A program made the translations under genes and the position numbers. Below, one piece after another: positions 1 to 12,894 of a stretch of DNA of 64,000 nt (positions are counted from its first letter, which is position 1; the number at the start of each line of letters is the position of its first letter). The notes under the pieces are model-generated. The model was not told where the DNA came from, made no database searches, and saw nothing but the letters and a program-made list of their open reading frames with translations. The DNA comes from Typha latifolia. Its lineage: Eukaryota > Streptophyta > Magnoliopsida > Poales > Typhaceae. Where the stretch lies: assembly GCA_019914945.1 (NCBI GenBank), contig CM034104.1:4900501-4964500 (forward strand), read 5' to 3'.

Positions 1-464
1 AGCCCATTTTCCCATTTTTCTTCCCGCCTCACCGTGGATCGAAGCACCGAAGCTCCCCCATTCATCAGGTAAGTTTAATTTAAAATATACTAATTAATTT
101 GTGTTTCTTCGTCTTCTCCCCCTTCTCTCAGTTTCACCAAAAATTCAGCCAGCCAGCAAACCTATGCCTCGCCGCACTATTTCGAGAAGCTTGCCCATAC
201 TGCTCTCTCCCTCTAGGTACCCTTAATAGATACCCTGAACTCTTAAGGGAGGCTAACCTCGTAGCCTCCAGTCGTTGTTGGAGGGCATTTTTTGACCGTC
301 TCCGTCGGCTTCGCTACATGATAGGTGGGTTAGCTTCCTCTTCACAATGAGTTTCCATTAGATGCTTGCATTTAGACCCTCATGGTCGGAGTTCACCTCC
401 CCAACTAGGATAAGGGATGATAAAATATATTATATTATTGTATAGTAGAGCCCATGCATGATGT
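1..464. other. Unassigned, possibly LTR-derived sequence
   Basis: No credible gene. The stretch has a short CT-rich leader, a splice-donor-like CAGGTAAGT near 67-75 and then mixed sequence leading into the LINE. Together with 4466-5200 it could be a single older LTR-type element that the LINE split, but no terminal sequence or target duplication was found to prove this. Confidence 0.3.
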
Positions 465-3400
465 CCTAGTTTGTGGATCCTAGACAATCAAGCACGCCAT
501 TCCTCAGGCTTAGATGTATACACTTACGAGAGTCAAACCCTTTATGATATTTATGTCAAAAATCACTATGTCATTAACTCCCATTGGCTAGCTGGCGACC
601 TTTGGCTAATTTGGGATGACTCTGGGTGCATCAAGGTCTTGGAAGCCTCACGGAGTTACATCTTTGCGCTGGTCCAAGGTCCCTCGTCGAAGTTCAATTG
701 GATCCTTGGCGGCACCTACAGTAACCCCTACCATGAGGAAGACTCCGAGCTTTAGAATGCCATCAAACGCTTCGCTCAAGGTCCCCTCCCCCGTGCTTGT
801 ATTGGGGATTTTAACAACATCTCTAGTCCTGAGAAGAAACTCGGTGATGCAATAGCAAACTTTGCTCGGATCAATGGCTTTAGCTCCAAAATCTCTATTG
901 TGTGACTCATGGACTTGGGATACTCTTATACACTTGGTCCAATAGGAGGGATGAGCACAGATTAGTCCAGGTGCATCTTGACCAGGCTCTAGCTTCGCCT
1001 TCATGGAGTTGTCTATATCTCTCTACTCGCATTATTCATCTACCGGCTATCTCTTCCAACCACAACCCTCTTCTATTGGACTCCACCCCTACTAGCAGGA
1101 AGGAAACTAGGAGCTTCAGGGTGGAAAACTGGTGGTTCAGTATAGAAGGCTACCGCGATCATTGCAAGACCTCATGGTGCAATGCGTATTCTCCTTGCAG
1201 ACCCCTCTCTACCACCATATCCTCCCTTACAAGGGCGGTCAAGGAATGGGCTCAGTCGAATGCAAGTTCCTTACCCAAGAGCATCAGCAAGTTAGAAAAG
1301 GAGCTCACTCAGCTCCAAGGTAGTCCTAACCTTGGCATTGATTGGCTCAAGGAGAAGAGCATTAGAAGCCAGTTGGAGGATCTATATCTCAAGCTTGAAG
1401 TCTACTAGAGGCAAAGATTAAGAGCTGACTAGCTTAAAGCAGGTGATCGCAACAGCAAATTCTTACATTCTTTTGTGTCCACGAGGAAAAGAAGGAACTC
1501 TATCCACTCACTCAAAATGGACTCTGGTATTTGTACTCACCATTCGGAAGGGATCAAGGAGGCCTTCCAAAAAACTTTTCACTTTGGTTAACCCTTCTAT
1601 TTTCAATACCTATTCTTATTTGTCAAAATTGATCACCTATGTGCCAAGCAGTGTTGCAGAAAAGTTGAATGAAGCTCCCATAGATGACGAGATTGAAGAG
1701 GTGCTCAAAAGCTTAGGCCCAGATAAGGTCTCGAGTCTAGACGGCTATATGCTCGCTTCTTCCAATCTCTTTGAGCGGAGCTGAAGGAAGGGATCTGCAA
1801 AGAAGTCAAAAGGTTTTTCTCGAGTGGAGCTATGGACCCAACACTCAACAAAACCCATATTATCCTTATCTCGAAGAAGGATGATCCCTCCACCACCGGT
1901 GATTACAGGCCCATCAGTCTCTGCAACATCATATACAAGGTTATAACAAAGCTTCTAGCCTTGAGAATGAAACCCTTGCTTGAGGACCTGATCTCCAAGG
2001 AGCAAAATGCGTTTGTGCCGGGGAGACAAATATTAGACTACCATGTCATCGCTCAAGAGATCCTCGCCATATCAAATCGTCCAAAAGCAATGTTGGAAGC
2101 TTCATTTTTAAGGCAAACTTTTCAAAAGCATTCGATAGGATGGAGTGGTCCTTTGTGCAAGGTTGTCTAAAGCTATACTGCTTCCCTGAACCTTCTCTAG
2201 CTATACAATGAGTTGTATCTCCTCTTTCCCTCGGTTGTTTGATCAATGGCATAGCTAGTGGAAAGATTACCCCTACAAAGGGCCTAAGGCAAGGATGTCG
2301 CATACCACCTTATCTCTTCATCCTTGGGTCCAACATCCTTTCTCTTGTTGACAAGGGAGGCCAGATTGGGCAAGTTTCGCTGTACCTGTCCCGCCAAGGG
2401 TGCCCCAACAATCACTCATTTGATGTTCGCGGATGACCTTATTCCATTTTGCAGAGCCTCAAACAAGGATGTCATCATGCTCAAGGAGACTATCAACCTC
2501 TACTGCAAAGTCTCAAGCCAAGTAATTAATATGGAAAAGTCGTCTATTATTTTTAGTAGATTCACCAGCCTTGAGCAGCGACTGTGTCTACTCTCTAGAT
2601 TAAGAGTTTAAAAGTGGGTGATAAATATCTAGGCTGCCCTCTTCTCCTTCCCAAATCAAAGTTAGAAGCTTTCAAATTTGTCACTAAATTTTTTTTACAT
2701 AAGCTGTTTGGATGGAAGGCAAAATTGTTGTCCCACGCCAGCCGATTAACCTTGACCAAATCAATTCTCTCAGCTCGATATCGATCTATTTCATGGGCAC
2801 TGCCATCTTCCCTAAGACCTTACTTAATAAATTATGGGTTTAATGAGGGATATTTCATCAGGTTTTCAGCTGGGTAGCTCCCACATCTATTTTAAAAGAT
2901 GGGACCATGTTTGTCGGCCTATCGCTAATGGTGGTCTTGGTGTGCACTCTCTTGAGCTCACTAACAAAAGCCTTGTAATCAAGTTAGCCTGGAGACTTTG
3001 TGTGCAACCTTGTGAATTCTTGGGCTCAAATTCTCAAGGTTAGATATTTCTGCAAATCCTCCTTCTCGGATGCAAAGGCTGGTCGAAAACCTTTTTGGAC
3101 TTGGGCGATGATCTTGAAGATGTGTGAGGTTTTGAAGGACAATATTACTTGGTCCATAGGTGATGGCAAATCTATAGAAATTTTGAAGGAAATGTGGCTC
3201 CACCAGATCAACCTATCAAACCTCTCCCTCCCTAGCTATATTCATATGGTGCATGATTTCTTAAGAGGCTCCAAGTGGAATGCTACTCTAATTAGAAGAT
3301 TATTACCTCTCGAGATAGGCACACGAATTATTAGTAAATACATGGGCCTGGCCATTGCAAGCTTGCCGGATAAGGTGATTTGGATGCTATCCCTTCAGGT

Positions 3401-4464
3401 ATTCTCACTTGTAAATCGGCCTACAACACTCTCTCTAAAGGAAGCTGGCATAGTTCCCCCTCCTCGACAAATCATAAGCGCATCTAGAGGCTTGTTTGGG
3501 GATGTAAAATCTCCCTTCCTCGTATAAAAACCTTCCTATGGAGGGCTATTGTTAGAGCTCTTCCAGTCAAAGCTGCCATTAAAAAACACATTCGGGAGCT
3601 CGAGCTAAACTGCACCTTTTGCAAAACTGAAGTAGAAACGGTTGAGCACCTCTTGCTCCAATGCTTGTTTGCTAGGGCAGCCTAGTTCCACTCAAGGCTT
3701 AGTCTAAAGGTAAAGGGCTCTTCGGTCAGCTTGGGTGTTTGGATTCTCTCTCTAAAAGAGCATATCACTGTCGAACAGTTGGCTTATACCTTTAGTTTTC
3801 TTTGTAATATTTGGAAGCTCAGGAACGAAGTTGTCTTTAGGGTTGTCCTCCCTAACCCTAATGAGATCTGTGATACAGTGGAGGTGGGCTATTAGTGGTC
3901 TTCCTTGCTCGACCATCTTTCTTAGAAGCTTCTCGAGTGCCAGCTTGAGGAGGTTACATCAGCTTCTCCCATGTTTGGTGGCACTGTTTGCTAGGTTGAT
4001 GCAGCCTGGCAAGGTGGGCATGAAGGTGGCATGGGCATATATATTTGCTCTCTCCCTGGTGGTCCTCGCAAAAGCATAGCCCTTTTTTTGAATGATTGCC
4101 CGTGTGCTTTAGTTGGGGGGGTACTCACTTTTCTCCGAGGTTCGGAGACAACAAAAGATTTCGCGTCGTCGTCTTGTTGCTAGTTCTTCTCTGACTCCCG
4201 GTCAGTTGTTAAGGCCATAAATGGTTGCAGTGAATGTATCCATTGGATGATTAGGCCCATTGCATTAGAATGCTCCAGGTGGATTTCTGCTAACCCCGCC
4301 TTTAAAGTTTGTTTTACGGACAAGAGTAATAACTCCATGACCCACAACTTAGCTAGGCTACCTAAGTGATCATGTCACTAAGGTTTGGACTGAGCCTCCT
4401 TATGACTTTGCTTGTACTACCGATTTCTAATGCAACTTTGGTCGCTCGACCCTTCAAAAAAAAA
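465..4464 (+). mobile_element. Degenerate L1-type LINE (ORF2 remnant), 5'-truncated
   Basis: Broken plus-strand frames give, in order, the ORF2 domains of a plant L1 LINE. An endonuclease remnant (about 471-1110) includes CIGDFNNISS and VQVHLDQALASPSW followed by a SNHNPLLL motif. Reverse transcriptase (about 1830-2620) shows KKDDPSTTGDYRPISLCN, a PGRQILD motif and the FADD catalytic box. The zf-RVT region (about 3500-3840) has CTFCKTEVETVEHLLLQC, and a faint RNase H end (about 4200-4370) contains THNLARL. A nine-A run at 4456-4464 looks like the poly(A) tail. Many stops and frameshifts make it inactive. ORF1 and the very start of ORF2 are missing, consistent with 5' truncation. No clear target-site duplication was found, so the left edge is approximate. 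Confidence 0.9.
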
Positions 4465-6215
4465 TGGTACTCAATGATTTAGGGTGAGGATGCCCACGGC
4501 TCATAATTTTTAGACAAGTGGTGCTAGGATGTTATGCTGAGGAATTGGGTGGGTAGTATAGTATAAAGTGTATTGTTGACTTATGATAATGTGCCTACAA
4601 GGTGCTTAGTCTACGGTGACAAATAATTAATCAATCGTTTGCTAAGATCTACCCTTCCTCAGGGTTGATTGTGTTGTACGAGTACGAGTGTTTATGGGCC
4701 TAGTGTCAAGCGTGATGACTAGTCATAGCGGGGTGGAAAGAGTTATCATGCGTCGAGTCGATCGTATTAACCAAAACATTGTGTGCATAACTTATAACTA
4801 TTATGATGTCTAGTTATTTATATATTTATGCACTATTCATGTTGGGTGTATTTTATATCTATTTTATCCTCCTAGTGATAGTGTCACAAAGTGTTAGATT
4901 CACCTATATTTGACATATATTGTAGATTGACTACTATCATGACAAGAGCTTTGTAGCAGTTTGCCTAGTCAGGCGTTACGCCTATTTTTATTTTCATAGT
5001 GTAAAATTTTATATTATGGATAGATTATTGTGGCCTGTGGCCCCTTCTTTAACTTTTTACTATTTTTGATCGTATTCAATATTGATCATATGTTGCTAAC
5101 TCTCCCACTCTTCACATGAATCATATGTGAGGCAACCTCACAAAGGAGTCATGTGCCCACGAGCTCAGGATTTCCACATATTATACTTCTTTACATACTA
5201 TTTTAACATTTACCTTGAAATCAATATGAGAAATGCTTAAGTTATAAGACAATTTTGACAAAAAAAAAAGAAAATGAGAAACGTATATATTACATTGCAC
5301 TTTAAAAAAATTGGGATTTTCATCCTAATATCCCCGACCATCCGTTAAGTTAATTCAAGTTTCTGAACTCTATATTAAATATGTCAAGTGCAATCTTAGC
5401 ATTATGTAATTTAGAATAAGGCAATTGATATTAGTTCATGATTCATTATTTTCAAGGTCATGCTCGCGTGTTAATGACTCGATCACGAAGCCACGCTATA
5501 AACAAAACTCCAAGAGTATCCAAATCATTGTGCTAAGTTAGCATACATCTCACAAAGAAAGGGAAAAAAAATAGTATTTATTCCCTTAAGTCTATTGGAT
5601 AATACTAGTTTTATGGCATGATTTTGAGATAGAGAGAGAGACGTGTGGTTGGTGTGTGATGGTATCTCTCCTCCAACTCATACGTAAAAAATAATAAAAT
5701 AAAAAGTAAGACATTGCAACATACGGGAATATTTTAAGGAATATTTAAGGATTATTTTATACGCACATCTTAAATATATATTTAAGGATTACTTATATTT
5801 TATTATCTTAACTATATATTATGTAATGATTATCTTCAATAACTTTATGCAAGAATTTATATTTACTTTTTCTTTTTGCAATGAGTTTAAACAACTATTT
5901 AATTTTGGGTTGATGTCCAGGCTCCGGCCATTCCATGAAAGAATTAGCATTTGGCCGTTCGTGTTAATAATTTTACGGAGTAGTCTAAGAAATAGTGTCT
6001 TAACTTTAGGATTCGCATACCAATGCTAAATAAGTAAAGTCCATGTGATATATTTGCTTTCATATTCGAGTAGAGCAGTGACTTACTACTAATTATAAAT
6101 AAGTGAGTATTTAATTATAAAATATATTTAAAAAAATTATAATTTATAAATAAGTATCACTTTTACACGAATCAAACACCTCTTAAATGTCAAAGTGGGA
6201 CCAGTGACTTCCATC
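4465..6215. other. Non-coding AT-rich intergenic DNA
   Basis: No supported gene. 4466-5200 is less AT-rich and resembles the non-coding body of a plant LTR, possibly the other side of the element split by the LINE. From 5200 onward the sequence is AT-rich and simple, with A runs and a short GA repeat near 5631. Confidence 0.4.
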
Positions 6216-6217
6216 TC

Positions 6218-6231
6218 ACACTATAAGAAAA
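6218..6231. repeat. Possible CACTA-type terminal sequence
   Basis: CACTATAAGAAAAT resembles the CACTACAAGAAAA termini of plant CACTA (En/Spm) elements. No matching opposite terminus ending in TAGTG and no 3-bp duplication were located, so this may be chance. Confidence 0.25.
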
Positions 6232-6255
6232 TTTAATTATTAGGAGTATTTTTGT

Positions 6256-6340
6256 CAACCGGTTAGAATTTAGATGGTTGAAAAAGTTTATCTTGTATAA
6301 AGACACATAGTTCGATTCCGTGCACGAATAAGTTTATGTT
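6256..6340 (+). repeat. Possible tRNA-derived SINE head (A box / B box)
   Basis: TTAGATGGTT (about 6269-6278) resembles a tRNA D-arm A box. AGTTCGATTCC (about 6309-6319) is a near-perfect RNA polymerase III B box with tRNA-like spacing. There is no intact cloverleaf, so this is not a tRNA gene. A decayed tRNA-derived SINE is the simplest reading; its 3' end is not recognised. Confidence 0.35.
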
Positions 6341-7561
6341 TTAGTAGCATTAAAGGAAGTTAGCTGAAATGTCTTCGTCATCGATGCCATGAAGTTGGAT
6401 GAAATGTCTTCGTCGCCGTTCAGAAATGTCGATATAGTCGACGATGAGACTAAATTAGGAGAGTTTAGAAATTCCATAAATATTCATACTCCTGTTCGAG
6501 ATTAAACCTCAGATGCGATGCATGTATTCATTACTTGTGGTAAAAACAATTTAAGAGATTAAACTTTTTAGGTTATATTAGATTCAGTATAAGAATTAAA
6601 CTCTACTTCCATTGGAAATTGGAATAGTGGCTTCAGATTCTGGTTAATTTGTTCAAGTTCCAGTCTGAATTAAGTTAGGCATAGTCACATTCATTCTAGT
6701 TGATTGGAAAAAGGAAAGAAAAGAAAAAGATCATTGGTAATGGAAGTGTTAGGAATGTAATTTTATTTATTTATTTTGTTCTCCAAGAGCTTAAGCCATT
6801 TGAGAAATAACAAAAGCAAGGGTTGATAGAACTATATTAGGCTTCTTGCGATATCCTTTTAATTTTAATCGGGCCTTAAATTTCATGAAGCTTCTTGGGC
6901 TTTTTATTGTGTGTGTGTGTGGTCAAACTAAATCAAAATACAGGCCCAAAGCTGTTTATTAAGACTTTATTGTAATAATTTCAAATTGGCATTCGAGTAT
7001 TAGTGATAATTTGACAGCCCCAAGCTAAGGATTAGCTAGGAGCTTTTTGCAGGGTCATATTGCGTGCAACCCAACTTGATCAACAAATTTCTACCCTGCC
7101 AACATCACTATAGGTGAGATCCCCACTCTTCCTATACTCCCGCTGCCTTGACCCCTAACACAATACCACCTCCATCTCTCAAAACCAAAATGATACATCT
7201 TCCCTCTCTCTCTTACTGCTTCTCTTGGAAACAATTCTTATATCTCATACATGAGCTCCCCTCTCTTCCTAATAACTACCTCCTACCTAAGTAATGGCTC
7301 GCTTAAATATAAATGAAATCACTCATATATTCTCAAAGCTAGCTAGTATCCTTACCTTCGTAGACTTCCAAACCAGCAATCCAGATTCCGTCGCACTACA
7401 TCCTCCTCTATCAACCTCACCTCCTAGGGAAGACCTTGTCTCTAAATGTTCATCTTCCCCGGGCTTAGGAAGATTAAAACATAACTCTATGTAAAAATTT
7501 ATCCTAACATGGTAGTTCACTACTGAGAAGGCAACCTAGCATTCCTAGTTACTAAGAGTAA
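6341..7561. other. Intergenic DNA, no gene seen
   Basis: AT-rich sequence with a short (GT)n run near 6908. A pyrimidine-rich stretch at 7100-7300 just before the second LINE could be its 5' untranslated region or an ORF1 remnant, but no ORF1 motif is visible. Confidence 0.4.
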
Positions 7562-9860
7562 GATGAAGCTTATTACGTATAATTATTTGCAAGGTTTGGA
7601 GGCCTCATGACAATCTAAAACCTTCACAGCATCCTCCATAAACCTCGTGCAAGTATCGCCTTTCTCTCTAAAACTAAGTGTGGAAACATCATAGAGCTCT
7701 CGATTGTCTCCTCACCTGGAAGCTAGTCACTATTTCATCGTCACCATTATCTAGGGTGTCTCCCTTGATTACGACCAGATCCTTGCTTGGGTCTATGGTG
7801 ATCCTTGCCATGATGACGATAATCCCTCATTTGGTCTTGAGACTCTTCTTTATCCAGAGTGTCTCATTTGATGCATCTTCCAAGAAGGAAGCTAGCCTTT
7901 CCTTTAGCCTTGCCATGATTATATCCTCCACCAAGAAAGTCTATATGTTTTGCCTCGTGAATCTAGGGTTTGCTAGTCCTGCATTCACCTAGTCAAATAA
8001 GTAGTCTAACCGCAATCTCGTTAGGGAGAGATTATAAGGCTAGTGCCTCTTCTACTTAGTGTCCATTCTTTCCGACGGCAAGGTCTTGCACTTAGATCAT
8101 CTCTAGTGGCCACTTTTTTCTTATCAGTTCACCTCCGGAGAAGGCTAGACCCTATCACTTTCATTTTGAGAACTAGTGGACCTTGGAGGACTCATTTTCT
8201 CACCTCTGCAAGTCAGCATAGACACTGCTAACTTTTAACAAGTTTATCTCCACAAACCTAATCTCTTTTACAAGGCATATCAAAACTTGGGGGCTTCTTT
8301 ACACTCACAAAATCTTGGAAAGAAACTATGAGATGTTGAAGTGGAGATCTTGTAGTGATCAAAACAATAAGTACTTTCATTCATTGTTCATGCCTCATAA
8401 GAGACGCAACACTATCTCCTGCCTCAAGCTCAGCGGTAGTGTCGAGTCGAGCTCAAATGTTAGTATCATGAATGAGTTTGTGAGGCACCTCAGGTCGACC
8501 TTTGTCGCCTCTAAGCCTCCTCGCTTTTCATGATTCACTCAGATCAGCTGGAACCTTCTCCCTAAGCTCCTTGATAGTGATGTAATTGGCTTGGGCACTT
8601 TGTGTTTGTAACACTCTCTATAAGCTTGTCATTAAGTTTTTTTTATAACTTTATTAAGCCGCTGCTCACAACCTTGATCTTTAAAGCTCAAACAATTTTC
8701 ATGCCTGGTCACTAGATTATAGACAACCACTTCGTGGAATAAGATATGGTCTCCTTCCTCAGCTCATCTAGAAGCAAGCCCAGAGTATTTATGCTAAATG
8801 CTAACTTATCAAAAGCTTTTAATTCTCTAGTATGAAATAGTCCTTCCTAAAAGGATTGTCTTGTTCCTTATGGTTTTCCAAGTGATTATATTGTTTTTTC
8901 TTTTGTGAATGCATTTGCTCCTCCTCGTTATCAATCAAAGTAAATGTTCAGGTTGAGAATTCCTTCAATCCTTCTAAAGGACTTTGGCAGGGATGCCCTT
9001 TCTTGCCATACCTTTCTATTTTGAGCTCTAATGTCCTCTCTTTCATCCTCAACCATGTCTTAACTCCCAAAAAGCTTGAAGGGATGAAGCTAGCAAGGGT
9101 TGCTCAATCTATGTCCCACTTGATGTTTGTACGACCTCTTGCCATGTGGGAGTGCATCTGCTATAGAAGTCATCGCTCTATTTGAGTGCATCAACCTTTA
9201 TTATACTTTATTCGGCCAAGCTATTAACCTCAACAAGTCTGCCATCCATTGTAGTAGAAGAGTTAGCTGTGCAACTACAGCTCTAATCTCGTCAGCATTT
9301 AAAGTTCATGATCTAGCAGAAAGGGCGAATTATCTAGGGTCATCCCTCCTTCGGCCAAAGTCAAAAGCAAAAGCATAAGCTTACATCCTTGACAAAGTTT
9401 AAACAAAGCTTACTGGTTGGAAATGTAAGCTTCTATCTCATGCAGGTCGCTTAGTTCTTATTAAATATGTTCTTAACACCATACCCACCTATTTCATGTC
9501 CGCCTACATCCTCCCTCAGAATATACTCAATAAGCTTAACGCTATCCTTTGCAAATTTTGGCAGGATTTTGAAGGGGATAGTCGATATCTATACCTCCTT
9601 AGCTGGAAGAGCATTTGCAAACCCTTTCGTATGGGGAGCATGGGATTAGTGACTTTGCATAGATTAACAAAGCTATAGTCCTAAAACTTGTGCAGCGGTT
9701 GATCAATAGTGCTCAATTCTCACGAGCTAGTTTACTAAAAGCTAGGTCCACCTCCTTCTAAAATGCCACTCTAAAGGTAAAAGCCTCATGGACAATGGAA
9801 GAACACTCTACGGTGGTTTGGCTCCATGCTTCCTTCTTCGGCTAGAATCACTCCCCTTGC
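7562..9860 (+). mobile_element. Second degenerate L1-type LINE, ORF2 remnant
   Basis: ORF2 appears to start at 7562 with MKLITYN followed by QGL, the usual beginning of plant L1 endonuclease. NLGFASPAFT and SNRNLVRERL near 7960-8035 are later endonuclease motifs. About 8315-8533 gives the linker with NKYFHSLFMPHKRRNTI. Reverse transcriptase remains include SSNVLSFILN and MSHLMF (9020-9130) and NLNKSAIHCSR (9225-9255). The C-terminal side has LLSHAGRLVLIKYVLN and PTYFMSAYILPQ (9430-9515), then a LSWKSICKPF segment (9600-9630). The zf-RVT and RNase H end is absent or unrecognisable. Frames change repeatedly, so the element is dead. No poly(A) tail or target duplication was found. Confidence 0.85.
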
Positions 9861-11084
9861 TATCCTCTATGTTCTTGTGGGGTTTCCAGACAGCTTTCTC
9901 CTAGCTTTGGTTGGATTGCTTTCTGGTTAATAGATGTTTTTTTGTCTTTTTTTCTTTTCCTCCATGAGAGCTCCATCAAGGAAGAAGATGGAGGTGGGGT
10001 TAGGCTGGGCCAAACCACACTCCTTATGTACTTAGCCTCATGCAAGCTCCGATTGGGCCACGAGAGCTTGGTAAGGGTGGGATGTGGGTAGCCCACAGCC
10101 CCTCCCTTTCCTTGGACTAGGGCCTAGCCCAAATAATTGGTTTATTTTTTTGTAGCTATTTTGCTTAATACTGATTTTTTTTAAATTGAGGTGATATAAA
10201 TCTAATTATTTGAAAATGACAATTCATTTATTTAAAACATTAGAGGGCATGAACCATAGTAATTGTGAATAATATTTTTATTTAAATCAATTATTTATAA
10301 TAAATATTGGATTTAGTATTCTTAAAAGTTATTTTTGTCTAGACCAATAATTAAACTTACCAAACTCAAGATGAAAGGACCATGTTATGTTTTATTAAAT
10401 AGTTCAATGATTAGATTCGTTTGCTTATAATGCAATTATATTCATCATATTAGATACACATTCGTACGAGGAGGATATTTGTGACGCAGAGGGAAGCAAA
10501 TAATTGGAATGATTTCAAACAAGTGACTTCTCTATAATCTAAGAATTATATAAACATAAGAGGATGGTGCTAGCATTTTGATACTATAATATTATTATGA
10601 CATTCATATTTATTTATTATTTATTAGTATTTATGTATTATTACTTTATGAGGACTAAATATATATTTTGCATATTAATTGTATGTTCTTCAGCAATGAT
10701 CATGCCATGTGGCATGCTCTTATCACTGTTGTAAAACATAGTCTGGCCCAAATCTTGAAGCCTTATGTAGCTTGATCTTGAATGAATTGAATCTATGGAT
10801 CTCTTTCCGGAAAAAAAAATAGAGCTAAGATTAGAGGTGTCAATCAAGTCAGATCAAGTCAATCTCAAGACAAATGAACATGGCTTATTAATAAATAGGT
10901 TGGAATATTAAACATGTTTCAGTTATTAAATGGATTTATAAGGGTTTAATGCTAGTTTGACGACCTCAATATTGACTTTGACCAAGGATTAGATTGATCC
11001 AAATTACATAGTGGCAATCAAACTATGTTAGGTTGGGTCAGTTCAAGCTAACTCAAACATAATCTGTTTACCATTAAATATAGT
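9861..11084. other. Intergenic DNA, no gene seen
   Basis: 9861-10140 has a T-rich run and mixed sequence that may be the decayed 3' part of the preceding LINE. 10140-10830 is AT-rich. 10840-11084 contains degenerate AAGTCAGATCAAGTCAAT-like motifs similar in style to decayed repeats elsewhere in the window. Confidence 0.4.
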
Positions 11085-11089
11085 CACAA

Positions 11090-12889
11090 TGTAACACCTA
11101 CAAAAAAAAATTTGCCGCACGCGCCAAGCGCATGCGTTACCCTAGCTAACCCCCCTCCCCTCATTTTTTTTATTTCCCAACCATCACTATTCATCTTCTT
11201 CTCCACTTCACTCTCTCTCTCTCTCTCTCATTCTGTGGTGTTGCAGATGCTGGAGCTGACGAAGCCTCAGCACCGAGTTGAGCTGAGCTAATCCAAGCTC
11301 CCAAACCATTCTTGGTAAGCCCCTAACCCTCTCATGTAGTTAATCTATTTTCGGTAGCTATCTTCCCCACTTCACCCTCACTAGAGGAATTTGTCGACTA
11401 GTGACTTCAGCTCCATTTCGACCGGTCCGAGAGCTCCAATATCGGTATAGAAAAGGTGGATGCTCACCTTAGTAAGCTTCGAGTTCTTTTGAAGGGGGGA
11501 AAACCTCCATGGTCGCCGATTATGGAGTGCATCCCGTCACACCGTTGGCCACCCCGACCGATGGATAGTTTGCTCCCACTCCTTCCATTGAAGGCACTGG
11601 AATAGTTTTCAAAACCCTCTCCACAGTGGGCTCGAGCTTGTGCTCCCTTCATTGCCATCGAGCTCGAGTTCCCCTCGTTTCCCATTTTCTTTCCTCTCTT
11701 TCTGGCTGCCATCCTCCATTGGGTAACGAGCATTCTCGTCGCCTTCCCCTAGCCTCGGGGCTAGATCGTCGGTAATGGTAGTCGCCAGGCATTCAAGTTA
11801 TTACACTGTCTCGTTAAAACTAGATTATGATGATAGTAGGAATATGATTGTGAAGTGAGGATATATCTTTAGCGATACCCGACAATGCAGGACCATGGCG
11901 TCTACTGATGAGCTAAGGGCTCTTGACTATTCCGTTATGGGCAGTGATGATTTTAGAGAGTGAGATATAGGCTTATAGTTGAGGTCCTTAATTTGATGAC
12001 CATAGACAACCAGTCACATGCAGCGTCGCTAAGCATATTTCAGCAACATTACCACTAGATGTATATATACATCTTTGATGCATGAGATGATTAGTAAGCA
12101 TGTGTTTGTGATGTAATGGATAGCTCTTTGAGCATATGTGAAATATGTGATGGAAGGCTCGATGAGTATGTAATGATCATTCATGATTAAGACTATTTTG
12201 GAGTATGTTGATATCTAACCCTCTATGACTCTGTGTGAAGATGATAAAAACTAGTATTTGAGACTTATGCAAACATGTGAATGCTAATGATTGAGATTGT
12301 GTATGAGTAAGATGTTTGTATCATAACTTTATACTTATGTAAATTTATCTTGATATAACCAAGAATTGGCATGGTCAAAGATAGTACCATACAGTCCCTA
12401 TAGTTTGCATTTATAAAGTGATTCATTGTTAGTCATTTCAAATATGCTTATTTTAATTGTTAGTAATTACTGGCATGCATTGGAACATCCAAAAAATTGT
12501 GATTACATTATTATAGATTATATAGATTCTACTCGCTAGGCCGTGTGCTCACCACTTCTTGGTGGAATTATTTCAGAGATAGAGGAAGCAAACGTCGATA
12601 GCAAGAAGTAGCTATTTCTACTTCACATTAGAGTTTATATACTTGTTAGTTGCATTTAGCCCTGTGAGGGTATTATGATTTGAGATGTATTCGAACATGT
12701 ATCTTTGATGGCTTGTTGTGGCTCATGCGACTTATATCTGAATTTATATTTTTGCTCGGTAACATTTATGGTATAGAACCTTTATTTCGTATACTTTGTG
12801 GAAACATGTTACTAACATGTTACATGATGTAATACGTGGGGGATTCACCCATTTGATAAATACGTGTATTTGGAGGTTTGTGTGTTTCA
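11090..12889 (+). mobile_element. Solo LTR, 1.8 kb, with 5-bp target duplication
   Basis: The block begins TGTAACACC and ends GTGTTTCA, an imperfect inverted pair (expected partner GTGTTACA) of the TG...CA type that bounds plant LTRs. It is flanked by the same 5 bases, CACAA, at 11085-11089 and 12890-12894. No internal retrotransposon domain or second LTR is adjacent, so it reads as a solo LTR left by recombination between two LTRs. A (CT)n run lies at 11211-11229. The orientation given is only by convention. Confidence 0.75.
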
Positions 12890-12894
12890 CACAA

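Noticed and set aside
648..1004. 118-codon minus-strand frame
   Set aside because: Antisense shadow of the LINE endonuclease region.
6256..6340. A tRNA gene
   Set aside because: A and B box resemblance only; no acceptor or anticodon stem pairing.
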